A stretch of DNA of 64,000 nt from Emiliania huxleyi CCMP1516 (Eukaryota; Haptophyta; Isochrysidales; Noelaerhabdaceae), in contig NW_005199274.1 of NCBI RefSeq assembly GCF_000372725.1, forward strand, positions 358,169-422,168, read 5' to 3'. This document shows, piece by piece, positions 1 through 9,374 of this stretch (position 1 is the first letter of the stretch; each line of letters starts with the position of its first letter). Under the pieces are notes generated by a model. That model saw nothing but the letters and a program-made list of their open reading frames with translations. It was not told the DNA's origin and did not search any database. Made by a program: the position numbers and the translations under genes.

Positions 1-902
1 GCGAAGGCCCTGAGCCGCTGCTGGACTTTCTCTCCCCGGCGCAGCCGCGGGCAGGCCTCTCGGCCGCGCTGGTGCCACCCAGTCTCCGGCACTGGAGCAT
101 CTTTGGCTCAACCTCGTCGACGCTCTCCGTTGACCTCCCCGAAGAGCCTCCTCCGCCATTCCCGATGCCTGCCATCGATGAGCACGGCGAGACCGGCGCA
201 CCCTCCCCAAAGAAGCACGCGGCGCAGCGGTCGCCGGTGAAGGCTCGCCTCTCCTCTCGCCGAAGCGGCTGGGCGAGACGCCACCGAGACGCTACCGAGA
301 TGGCTCCAAGACCCCTCACTCCCTCGCCCGCCACACACCCCACGTTCTGCCGCTGCGGCGTCGCCACATGATCCATCTCCACGATCCATCTCCACGACAC
401 GCCAACAACAACATGTGCACATGCACATGCACATGCACATGTCCGCGCAGGTGTGGCTCGTGATTGGTGCCCTGCTCCCTCTCCTGACCGGAATGTACGC
501 GGGCGTCGCCAAGATCGAGACGGTTGCGCGCGAGCCGGTCAAGGTGGTTGGCGGCACCCGCCGAGGAGGGGCGGCCGCCCTTCGCTCGCGGCTCGGCGGC
601 TTGGTCGGAGGCGGCGCCCGCAAGCCTTGAAGCGCTGCGTTCCGCCTTTTGGCGCACGACGACACTCTGTCCATGACTTGCCCATATCGAGACACGAAGC
701 GGGGAAGGCGTTTTCGTGGCTTCAACTCGGAAGATCCGGAGATTGCGGCGGTGTGCATGCGCGCGCTCATTGTGGACGCCGCGCCGGTCTTGATTCTGCA
801 CATAGATACGACCTGCGTGTCTCGCTGTTTGGTGTATTCGTTATTGTTCTTGGCCTCTCTCTGACTCTGTGGACTCTGGAGACTAAAGCCGTAGTTGACT
901 AG
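1..902 (+). CDS. 3' end of a membrane protein gene (partial)
   Basis: The gene enters from outside the window. Frame three is open over 3-236 and encodes a Pro/acid-rich stretch (PEEPPPPFPMPAIDE). A GT at 237 and the AG at 449-450 (gcgcag|gtgtgg) bound a likely phase-0 intron that ends in a TGCACA hexamer array. The exon from 451 to about 543 encodes a hydrophobic helix (VWLVIGALLPLLTGMYAG). A third piece, about 806-902, encodes another helix (SLFGVFVIVLGLSLTLW) and ends at TAG 900-902. The join between exons two and three is not resolved: the phases of the obvious sites do not match. Two C-terminal transmembrane segments are therefore likely, but the family is not recognised. Confidence 0.4.
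411..442. repeat. (TGCACA)n hexamer array in an intron
   Basis: The array reads as repeated TGCACA/ATGCAC hexamers directly before the splice acceptor of the first gene. A second array of the same composition (tgcatgtgcatgtacatg) lies at 5711-5739 between genes. Confidence 0.8.
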
Positions 903-1479
903 CTCTCTCTCGAGAACGCTCTGCGTGGGCGCGGACCAGGTCCTGCGCCCGGAGGCTGGATGGTGACCAACATGGTGCCCGCAGATAAACGAGTACCTCT
1001 CGGTATAGCGGACGAGCGGAGACCCTGTCGGTGGCGCGGCCGGGGCCTGGCTCCCTGGCGCGCGGCGCGCGCGCTCGAGCGCGCGCGCGGCGCGGTCAGG
1101 TCAGACTCTGGCAGTCATTGTCGGTCCGTCGTTCAGCGGCCGCTTGGTGGTGGCTTCAAATGAATGTTCGTATACGAGGGTAAAATAAACCGTCATGCGT
1201 ACGATCGCGCGCCCTGCCGCGCCAGGGCCAGGGTGCGAGAGGCCCTGAGACCTTGAAGTGTTCTGGTCGATAGCACAAACCAGTGCAAGAAAAGGCGCCA
1301 TTGACGTTCGAGCGTGTTCCCCAGGCTCGTCTCGCTGCGAGTGCTCGCGCCATCAGCTGCGGAGACCGAGAGTCGGCTCCACGCGGCTCTCGGCTCTGCA
1401 AATCCGCACAGCCCCGCTTGCCGGCGTCGCTCCGTGTTGTCGGCTGCTGCTGCTGTCCGCGTTGCCTTGGCTCGTCGCC
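903..1479. other. intergenic, no gene seen
   Basis: This is GC-rich spacer between convergent genes. It holds a perfect 24-nt CG palindrome at 1065-1088, centred on CTCGAG. Around 1181 the string gtaaaataaac resembles the end of the R1 repeat described at 3655-4035. No coding pattern is convincing on either strand. Confidence 0.5.
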
Positions 1480-2759
1480 TCACGTTGGCACACTCGCCTG
1501 CCTCGCCGCGCCGAGCAGCTTGCCCAGCTGCGCCGGGAGAGCCGCTGCCTCATCGACGGCCCTCCGCAGCTCCTTGAGTCGCCCCTCCAGCTCCGAGGCC
1601 CGCGCCCGCTCTCTCGCGGCGGCCGCCTCGGCTGCAGCCCGCGCCTGTGAACGCGTGCTGGGTGTGAAGACAGCTAGGTGTCAAGCGATGCTGCGCCCCC
1701 TCCTCGGCCGCGGCACGCACCGCCCTCTCCGCCTCTGCCTCCCGCAGCCGCTCCTAGTGGAAGGTTCCGAGACAAGGCTCAGAGAACGAACCCGCCCTCT
1801 CCGCCTCGGCCCGCCGCAACGCCGCTCCTCCATCTCGACCGCGCGCGCCCGCTCGCGCGCCAAGGCCGCCTCTGCCGTCGCCCGCGCCGCCCGCTCCTCC
1901 TCGAGCTGCGTCGACAGCTCCGCCCGCCTCTCGCGCGCCGCCTGCGCCTGCTGCTCGGCGGCCCTCGCCGCCTCCTCGGCCGCCCTCGCCGCCGCCTCCG
2001 CCGACACCAGCCGTCGAGCCTCCGCCTCCTGCTGCGCCTACGGGTCACCACGGGCGGATCGCATGTCGAGGCCATGCCGTCAACGCCTCCGCCTCCTGCT
2101 GCGCCTAGCGGGAAACCACGGGCGGTCATGGACGTGTCGTGGACGTGCCATCAGAGCCTCCCTCCTGACGTATCCGCCTTGACGTCGCGCAGCTCTGCGC
2201 CCACCGCCTCGAGCCGCGCCTCAAACGCCGCCGCCGCCGCCGCGGAGAGCGGCGCCTGACGCGGCCTGTCTTCGGCCATCCTCGTCGGGAGGTCAGTCTC
2301 GCGCTGCGCGCCCGGCCGCTGCCGCTTGGACGACTCGCTCTCTGCCGGCGGCGAGTCCTCGAGAGGCGGAGGCACATTGCTCAGCGGCTGCGGCGGCGGC
2401 TCGAAGCGGAAGGCGATCGTCTTGTGCGGCTGGCCCTCACTCTTGGCGGCCGCGCGGAGCTCGATGGTGTCTCCAAGGTTCATTCGCGCCGGCTTCCCCT
2501 GCACGAGTTGCGCCCCGTTGAGCCACGTCCCGTTGGACGAGCGGTCGCAAAGCCACGGGCCCTCTTCGTCGCGCCCGACCTCAAAATGGCGATTGGAAAC
2601 CCAGTCCACGCGCTTGTTGAAGTGGATGGCGCACGCGCTCGCTCGGCCACACTCCACGTTGCGAGTTGCGAGCACGTAGGCTCCGCCGCGGGGCCGCTCA
2701 CAGCCCGCGTCCTCCCAGCGAGTGAGGACGAGCCGGCCCCAGGGTGGAGCGTGGAGCAT
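1480..2759 (-). CDS. FHA-domain protein with coiled-coil tail
   Basis: FHA domains bind phosphothreonine and mostly serve nuclear or signalling complexes. The N-terminal exon starts MLHAPPWGR at ATG 2757-2759. It carries the diagnostic run SNRHFEV, then DRSSNGTWLNG (the SxxH and NG signatures) and GDTIEL, over residues about 25-105. A polar Pro/Ser linker follows, then a long Ala/Glu/Arg coiled coil (RAAEEAARAAEQQAQAARER; LEEERAARATAEAALARER) in separate exons, ending QLGKLLGAARQASVPT at TGA (1480-1482). Introns lie near 2020-2150 (whose 3' end is duplicated), 1755-1795 and 1645-1680. The last two acceptors (ccactag, gttcacag) are visible on the minus strand. Exon limits are approximate. The neighbouring genes give no functional hint. 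Confidence 0.75.
2018..2122 (-). repeat. duplicated intron end plus exon start in the FHA gene
   Basis: A direct repeat of about 40 bp occurs at 2018-2057 and 2085-2122, 67 bp apart. Each copy reads, in gene sense, a splice acceptor (cccgtag or ccgctag) followed by GCGCAGCAGGAGGCGGAGGC. The second copy in gene sense continues into the coiled-coil exon. Confidence 0.7.
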
Positions 2760-3091
2760 TGACGAGGGACACGAGCAGCGACGAGGGACACGAGCAGATG
2801 GTCGGTGGGATGGTGTTGGGCGAGGCCAGGGAAAAAGAAAAAGGCGGCCTTAAATCCCTCCGGGGGCCCCTCTGCGCCGCCGGGGAGGCGTTGTTGGAGG
2901 CTAGGACGCAAGCGTCCGTCGCCCTTTTCAAACTCGGGGCCCACTCCGCTACGCTCCGACCCGAATTTGGAGGGCCATGAAATGTAAGGTGTTGCTGCGC
3001 AAAAGGGGCGGGGCGCGGGCGCGCGCGGCAGGCCGAGAGCTCTTTTTGGAGATCAGACCTTTCGATGGTTCATGCTTTCTATGTCTATCTA
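2760..3091. other. upstream region of the FHA gene
   Basis: The region contains a short tandem pair (gacgagggacacgagcagc) right upstream of the FHA start codon. It is otherwise GC-rich with no clear ORF and no recognisable TATA motif. Confidence 0.4.
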
Positions 3092-3403
3092 TCATGCTTC
3101 ATGATAGGGTGCCCACAGGACCCAAAAGAAAATAGCTTTCCGGCTCAAAAAGGGACGCACGAGGCAAATCTGATGTTGGCTTGTTCCAACCTCGCCATCC
3201 GTCAAAAGCTGGAGGGCAATGTCGACGGCGGCCTCCTGCACGATCGTCTCGTCGTCGCCAGTGGCCGTGTCTTCTGCTTCCGACCGGACGGCTCCACCGC
3301 CCAGCATCTGAGACATGAACGCGAGGTCGAATTCTGGCACGTACGGCGGCAGCTCGGGCATCTGCCTCTGCCCCCTCGCCGCATCGGCGAGAGCGCGCTC
3401 GTG
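3092..3403 (-). CDS. possible coding exon, unknown protein
   Basis: The minus strand is open and reads naturally as protein: MPELPPYVPEFDLAFMSQML, then acidic SEAEDTATGDDETIVQEAAV and DIALQLLTDGE. The composition differs from the Arg/Pro-rich shadow frames. A longer upstream piece in another frame (WENSVVDPLGERSSQTVALG, about 3470-3540) may be another exon of the same gene. No family is recognised. Start and splice sites cannot be fixed. Confidence 0.3.
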   Translation of the reverse strand, partial: HERALADAARGQRQMPELPPYVPEFDLAFMSQMLGGGAVRSEAEDTATGDDETIVQEAAVDIALQLLTDGEVGTSQHQICLVRPFLSRKAIFFWVLWAPYHEA

Positions 3404-3654
3404 TCAGCGCGCCGCTGCTCCTGGTGCCGCTGCATGGTCGCCGCGCTCGCGCTCGCTCCGCTCGATGACATCGTGAGGCCCAACGCAACGGTCTGCGAGC
3501 TCCTTTCGCCCAGCGGGTCCACCACAGAGTTCTCCCAGTCATGTGCCCAAATGTGCCCGCCGTTTTTCGTCCCCCCCCCCTCGCCCGCCGACTTTGATTG
3601 GGTCCAGTTCAACCTCACTCTCATCTTATCTATTACAGACACAGAACGTCAGAT

Positions 3655-4035
3655 CTTGCGCCACCCAGGGCTGGACCTAGTCACTTGGCCTTGGAGCACT
3701 TTTGGAGATGGAGTCAGGAGTGGCAGTCATCCAACCTCACTGCTCACATCCAGGGCCGGGGAGCTAAGAAGCGCACCCAGCGGGCCGGATGATCGATATC
3801 GGGTTACGGGCTAGAGAGCCCTAGCCCTGGGGGGGTGCGCGTTCGCAGGGAAAGGGCCGTAAACTAAACACTTGGAGCACTTGGAGTGCGGTCATCAACC
3901 TCACGTCCAGGACCGGGGAGCTGAGAAGCGCACCCAGTTGGCCGGACGCTCGGCATCGGGCTACGGGCTAGAGAGCCCTGACCCCTAAGAGCTAAGTAAG
4001 GGGGGGGATGCGCGGTCGCAGGGCCATACCACGTC
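3655..4035. repeat. R1 dispersed repeat, tandem pair
   Basis: Two diverged copies of a repeat of about 170-200 bp stand head to tail (about 3660-3868 and 3869-4030). Each carries cttggagcact, a block like ccggggagctaagaagcgca, gggctacgggctagagagcc and a G-rich tgcgcgttcgcagg end. A near-complete inverted copy is at 59180-59370. Partial copies are at 53470-53530, 32740-32800 and 11765-11815. The size and scattering suggest a SINE-like or MITE-like element. No ORF and no clear Pol III boxes were seen. Confidence 0.75.
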
Positions 4036-4215
4036 TCCGAGGGATAGTTCAACACGCGGCTGCTTTTTCTTTCAGCCCCACACCACGATGGCACCGCTAT
4101 CGAGGGTGAGGCGCATCTACTCGTGCTCCCATCTTCCTCCCGTCCTAGCTCCGCACACTCAAACACCGATCTGACAGCGCTCAACAGTCTGTCCTCCTCG
4201 CCTACCTCCGCTGCC

Positions 4216-5369
4216 ATGGACCGCGACCCGACGGAGGTTGACGAGCGAGATCCATGCACCACAACCTTGCTGCAGCACATGATCGCCGGCTCCTTCGCCG
4301 GCGTCTCAGAGCACTCTCTGATGTTTCCTGTCGACACAGTGAAGACGATGGTCCAGGCCGGAGGTGGGCGGGGCGCGAGGCCGGGCGAGCCATTCGCGGC
4401 GGGCGGAACCAGTGCCCGCATGGCCGTCGTCCGTGAGCTGGTCGCAAAGAATGGTCTCGGCGTGCTGTGGCGCGGCGTCGGCGTTGTCCCAGTCGGATGC
4501 ATCCCGGCGCACGCGATGATGTTCTCCGTTTACGAGATTATCCTGGAGGCGGGCGGCTCGCGGCAGCAGGCTGCTACACCAGAGCGGGTGGCCGCTGTCG
4601 GCGCTGCGGCCGGCGGCGTCGCCACCTTGTTCCATGATGCCGTCATGGTGCGGCCCTGCCCCATATACCCGCCGATCGCTCCGCCTCCGTCCCTGCCAAC
4701 TCCCACCTCCCAGCTCACCGCCTCGACCTAGCCGCCTCCTTCGCCGCCGCCGCCCAGCCCGCCAGCTCTGAGCCCGCCGCCGCCCTCGCTGTCGGCTATC
4801 TCCCCAACATCGGTTACCTCTAGGTGCCCACCGAGACGGTCAAGCAGCGGCTGCAGCTTGGATACTACCGCAATGCGCAGCACTGCCTGGAGCGGATCGT
4901 GGCCAAGGGTGGCACTAGCCTGTTCCGCAGCATGCCCACGACGCTCGCGATGAACGTGCCGTACAACTCCCTCATGATGATGTGCAACGAGTCGCTGCGA
5001 AAGTGGCTCAACCCGAGCGGGGACTTCAACTTCTACCTCTTCTCTGGCTGCGTCTCGGGCGCACTTGCGGCGGGCGTGACAACCCCGCTCGACGTCGTCA
5101 AGACGGCGCTACAGACTCAAGGCCTGCGCCCGCCCACTGCGGAGAGCGGCTACTCGCGCGACGTGCCAAAGCACTTTGAGGTGCGCTTCCGGGGCGCCGG
5201 CGACGCCATCCGCGCGATCTGGCGCGCGAACGGGCTGCGCGGCTTCCTCTGGGGCATGCGCCCTCGGATGCTTCAAGTCGGCCCGTCGTGCGCGATCTCC
5301 TGGTGCGCGTACGAGTCGATGAAGCACACGCTGGACAAGTTCGGCGTCGGGCGGGCTGGCGCTGGGTGA
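4216..5369 (+). CDS. mitoferrin-like mitochondrial carrier (SLC25 family)
   Basis: This inner-membrane carrier probably imports iron into mitochondria. Exons are 4216-4647 and 4824-5369, joined in phase 0 by a 176-nt GT-AG intron, giving 325 aa, a normal SLC25 length. The three carrier repeats are visible. The first holds the signature MFPVDTVKTMVQ, the second VPTETVKQRLQ spans the splice junction, and the third is TTPLDVVKTALQ. The opening HMIAGSFAGVSEHSLMFP and the FHDAVM-VPTETVKQR context resemble mitoferrins (SLC25A28/37 type) more than other carriers. ATG 4216 is chosen as the first in frame with the domain; the 5' leader continues upstream through the R1 repeat pair. Substrate is inferred from family resemblance only. 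Confidence 0.85.
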
Positions 5370-5866
5370 TATTGTGTTGACGTCTCTGGCCTAAGTAACC
5401 CACCCTCACACAACCCTGAGAAAGATGAGTTACTTCGGTCTTCGCGCACTTTTCCTGGACGCTGGAGCCCCCCCCCCCCCCCCCCGCCCAGGGCGGGAGA
5501 GAGTGGCACACGTCGCTGGAGCCTGCGCTGGACGCTGCCCCGGCGAGCGATGAGTGCAGTGCGGTGGGCAGTGGCTTGTGGGGGCCTGGGGCGCGGCCCG
5601 GGGCCGCCGGCCGACGTTATAATGCTGCCCGGCCGATTAATCGAAGGCTCTACGTATTGAACTGACACCATGCGAGCGACAGACGGCGGCGAGTCTCTCC
5701 CACTTCATGGTGCATGTGCATGTACATGTGCATGTGCACCGACCCATGTTGAGACATAACACGCACTGACATGGAATGAACCCCATTTTTGAGAACGCCG
5801 GGCACAAGCGGCACCCCAACGCGCAAACATGCGCCCGGCGCGCACGGCCATCGCACGCCCCATCGG
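5370..5866. other. convergent intergenic region
   Basis: It lies between the carrier and the GH5 gene, which converge. It holds a C17-type homopolymer near 5469, the TGCATG array at 5711-5739 and no coding pattern. Confidence 0.5.
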
Positions 5867-7516
5867 TCACAGTACCTCGTCCTGCGACGAGTAGCCGAGC
5901 AGCGGGTCGCAGCTCGGCGAGACCGTCCGGTGGCCGCGCCGGAAGAAGAGGCGCCGCGTCGGCGACCGTGGCTGCCCCCGATCGCTGTCCTCCGCGGCGT
6001 CCGCGCGCCCGACCTGCTCGCCCGACGGCGGGTGTCGGCGCCGCAAGACGCAGCGAAGGAGGAGGGCGGCGGCGGCGGCCACGCCGCTGCAGAGGAGCAG
6101 CGCCTCGCCCGGCCTGCCCACGCTGCTCGGCCACCGCTCGGCCACCTCGCGGTAGGTGTAGGAGAGCCTAGCGTGCCCTGCAGATTCAGCCGGGCGGCAG
6201 GGTCGGAGGGTGGGGCGGGCAAGCACAGGGCAGCGAGAGGAGCCCGCCCTGCAGCTGAGGCAGCCAGCTCCTCGGGCCGCCGTCCAGCGCCGAGGGAGGA
6301 AGGCGAGGCACAGCCGCGCCGCCGACGGCCGACCAGCCGCTGCTCGTCGAGCTGTTGGCAGCAAGGACGGCGCCACCTCCGTGCAACGGCCGCGCCGCTG
6401 GGCGGCGCGTGGAGGGCGGGAGGCTGTGCGAGAGGAGCCACGACTCGGCGAGGGCGAGCTCCTACGCACGCGTGGCAAGCGAGGCTGGCTGCCGGCGAGT
6501 TGTGTCTTTCAGTTGTGCAGTGGAGCACTCAGCGAGGGCGAGGCGAGGCTGCCTGCGCCGCCGCCTCGGGCCCCGCGCCGCGCGAAGAAGAGGGCGGTGG
6601 CAACGGTGGGGGCGGCGGCGCCGTCGCCCGCGCGGCGGCGGCGGGCGGAGGCAACGCGAAGCGTGCGGCGCACTCGGCGATGGCGGCGTGCGTGGCCTTG
6701 TCGACGTCGTAGACCGAGTACCAGCCAGGCCGCTCGTGCGGGGGGTCGCCTGCGGCGCGGGCCGAGGTGCGGGGGTGAGCGAAGGCCCGGAGCCGCGGGG
6801 TCTGCGGCGCTTTGGTCGTGACTCGGCCGGCTTCAGCGAGGAAGCGAGTGCCGTGGGCGAGCGGCGTGGGTTGGCGGTGCGCACCGACAAGCTCTGCAGA
6901 CGGGACTAGCGCGGACGCCGCCGCCTCTGCGCTGCCCGGCCGCCCCTCGCCGCCCCACGCCCAAAAGTTGACGCCGGCGGCGGGCAGCGCCGCCGAGGTG
7001 TTGCAGACCCACCGGTAATAGGCGTCGCGCGAGGCGGTGCCAGAGCTCGGCGTGAGCTGTGGGGCAGAGGGAGGGGAGTGGGCAAGGGGTGGGGCAGCGG
7101 GAGGGCGGGGTGGGACAAGGGGAAGAAGAGAGGGGGGGGGGGGGGGGGGGATTCCCCCCCCGGGGTGCAGCGGAACTCGTCTCCCGCCTCTGGGAGGCGG
7201 GCGCCCAGCTCGCCCTCCCTCCCCTAGGAATCATTCCTACGTCGGCCGCCTCTCGGCTGTATCGCGAGGTGTCGCCTGCTCGCCCTCCCTCGCCAGCCCG
7301 AACTCCTCCACCACCAGCGGCTTGCCTGCAGCAATCGCGACACCGCTCATGCCCACCATGCCACGCGCTTCTCCTCACACCTCATGCAAGGCGGGTGTAC
7401 CGAGCACCGCCGCCGCGCTCCGCGCCGCCTCGAGGTAGGCCGCAGACTGGCGCAACGCGTTGGCCAGATCCTTGCGGCCCGCCGCCCCCCCGCTGCACTC
7501 GCCGCCGCTGCAGGTC

Positions 7517-7580
<64 letters not shown>

Positions 7581-7718
7581 TCGGGGCCTCGTGCCCGACC
7601 TGGCGTCTCGCTCGGAGCATCGACGCGTCCTCGCCTCCGCCTCCGCCTCCGCCTCTGCCGCCTCTGCCTCCTCCGCCTCTGCCGCTTCCGCCGCCTCTGC
7701 CGCCGCCTCCGCCTCCGC

Positions 7719-7752
<34 letters not shown>

Positions 7753-9374
7753 TCCACCACCACCACCTCCGCCTCCGCCGTCTCCTCCACTCTCCGGCGG
7801 GACAAGGCGCGGGTCGTACCAGAGCCAATTCTGCGGCCAGAGGTGGACCGCCACGTAGTCGACCGCTGCGTGGTCAGCGCCTGCGGGCAAGGGCCGGGCA
7901 AGCCTCGGCCGATCTGCGGCCGGCGGGCGTCGCGGCGTGCGGAGTGCGCACGGAGGTCAGTCCGCACGTACCGCGGCCACGGCGTGGGCCCCTCCGATCC
8001 GAGCGCCACGAGGTGTGAAGGCGCGGCGGAGCGTACGACCGCGGCTGCCTCCTCGACCCACGCGCGGTACGCCTCGACGGCGGCGAGAGGCCTCGCCTGC
8101 AGGAGGGTTCCAGGAAGTGTCCAAGAACTGTCCAGGAGGTGGCGCGGTGCGCCTTGACGGCGGCGAAGGCCTCGCCTGACAGAGAGGAGTCGTCATGTCG
8201 CCGGAGGCTGTGTGGCACGCCGAGAGATGGCGCCGAGGAGGCAGGCACACTATTGAGGCCTCCGCCCGCGGGGGAGGGCCGAGGGGCTAGGAGAAGGTAC
8301 CTAGAAGGTTTCTAGAAGGTTCCTAGGGGGAGTTCGAGAGGCTGGTTCACGGACGCCTCCACCGCCGTGACAGCTCTTGAGCGGGGAAATCTCGCCCGCA
8401 TCTCGCCTCATTTGCGAGCCCCCACGCAAGGGTGGTCGGGTACTCTCGGGTACTCTCGGGCACATCTCGGGCACATCTCGCCTCATTTGCGAGCTCCCAC
8501 GCCAGGATGGTCGGGTCGTCGGCGTACCGCCGCCCGGAGCACGAGTTGAGGCGCGAGGCGAGCATGCGGACGTACCTGTAGTAGAGCGCGCGGGCGGCGG
8601 GCGTCGAGTAGAAGCGCGTCGCGTATGCCTGGTGCGCCTGCCACTCCTCGTCGCTCGCGCCGCTCCTCATCGGAGGCGGCGCCTCGCCTGTCGCCTGTGC
8701 TGAGGGGCGGCGGGTGGCGGCGAGGGCGGGCGGGTGGCGGCGGGTGGCGGCGAGGGTGGGCGGGTGGCGGCGCATAAAGAGCAGCGGCGGTGCGGGCGTG
8801 CGGGCATGAGAGCATGAAGAGCAGCGGCGGTGCGGGCGTGCGGGCATGAGAGCAGCAAAGAGGATAGCTGTGGTGAGGACGGTGTGGCGCGTTGAAGCAG
8901 TGGCGTGGGAGGCAGCAGCGTGGAGAGAGGCGGCAGCGAGGGAGGCAGCAGCCGAGCGCTCACCCAGTGCACGTACGACGCGAACCCGCCCGACCACTGC
9001 CACATGTTGTTGAGGACCAGCACCACGGTCATGCCACGATCTCGCGCGCCGCAAAGCAGCCGGTCCAGGCCGGCGAGGAGCGCCTCGTCGAACTCGCCCG
9101 GCCGCGGCTGCACCGCAGGCTGCGCGTGCGCCGACGGCGGCGGAAGCTCCTCGATGGCTCCCAGCACGCGCAGATTGGTGACACTGAGCACAGCGAGCCG
9201 GTCCAGTTCGCGCTCAAGCCGGCCTGCGTCGAGCAGGAGGCCGTACCAGAAATTGGCGCCGACGAAGCGGTACGGCCTGCCACTACGCCACATCTGGCCG
9301 CCCGAGGCGGTGACGAAGGGTTGAGAGGAGGAGTCGCCAGCAGAGGCAGCCTGGCGAGGCGTCATCGCCGTCAC
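5867..9374 (-). CDS. GH5 endo-beta-mannanase-like enzyme with C-terminal membrane anchor
   Basis: GH5 mannanases hydrolyse beta-1,4-mannans. Visible in order on the minus strand: FVTASGGQMWRSGRPYRFVG, YGLLLDAGRLERELDRLAVL, MTVVLVLNNMWQWSGG, then WELANEARC with the acid/base Glu in NE, HLVALGSEG, VDYVAVHLWPQNWLWYDPR, KPLVVEEFGLARE with the nucleophile Glu, GVNFWAWGGEGRP and GWYSVYDVDKATHAAIAECA. The tail has one hydrophobic helix (ALLLCSGVAAAAALLLRCVL) followed by an Arg-rich cytosolic end. At least five introns interrupt it. One is clear at 7326-7380 (55 nt, gag|gtgtga ... ctgcag|gcaag). The start may lie further upstream, since a signal peptide is not seen. A Gly-rich stretch sits inside the catalytic domain, and several introns are tandem arrays. 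Confidence 0.82.
7515..7790. repeat. GGC/GCC triplet repeats inside the GH5 domain
   Basis: Two imperfect GCC-type triplet tracts (about 7515-7580 and 7620-7790) read as poly-Gly with scattered Ser/Arg in the GH5 frame, between WLWYDPRL and the helix DLANALRQSAAYLEAARSA. The tract may be translated or part of an unrecognised intron. The frame stays open across it. Confidence 0.75.
8104..8135. repeat. 11-bp-period array in a GH5 intron
   Basis: Three successive 11-mers (TCCAGGAAGTG, TCCAAGAACTG, TCCAGGAGGTG) lie in non-coding sequence of the GH5 gene. A second array at 8297-8332 has the 11-mers CTAGAAGGTTT and CTAGAAGGTTC. Both belong to the intron-array family described at 61391-61450. Confidence 0.7.
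8399..8515 (-). repeat. duplicated GH5 exon segment flanking a short array
   Basis: A 42-bp exonic segment encoding LAWELANEARC occurs twice (8399-8440 and 8474-8515, three differences). Between them, 8441-8473 is an array of tactctcggg/cacatctcggg units. The upstream copy in gene sense has the better match to the active-site motif (WELANE); the other reads WGLANE. Confidence 0.85.
8700..8960 (-). repeat. GH5 intron built of tandem repeats
   Basis: In gene sense the exon ends ASYVHW with donor |gtgagcgct near 8960. The intron holds a ggcgggtggc array and two near-identical units (gcatgagagcatgaagagca, agcggcggtgcgggcgtgcg), and ends before ATGEAPPPMRSGASDEEW. Confidence 0.65.

Noticed and set aside
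7382-8157. Plus-strand poly-Pro, poly-Ala and poly-Arg ORFs
   Set aside because: Shadows of GCC triplet tracts within the minus-strand GH5 gene, with no domain content.
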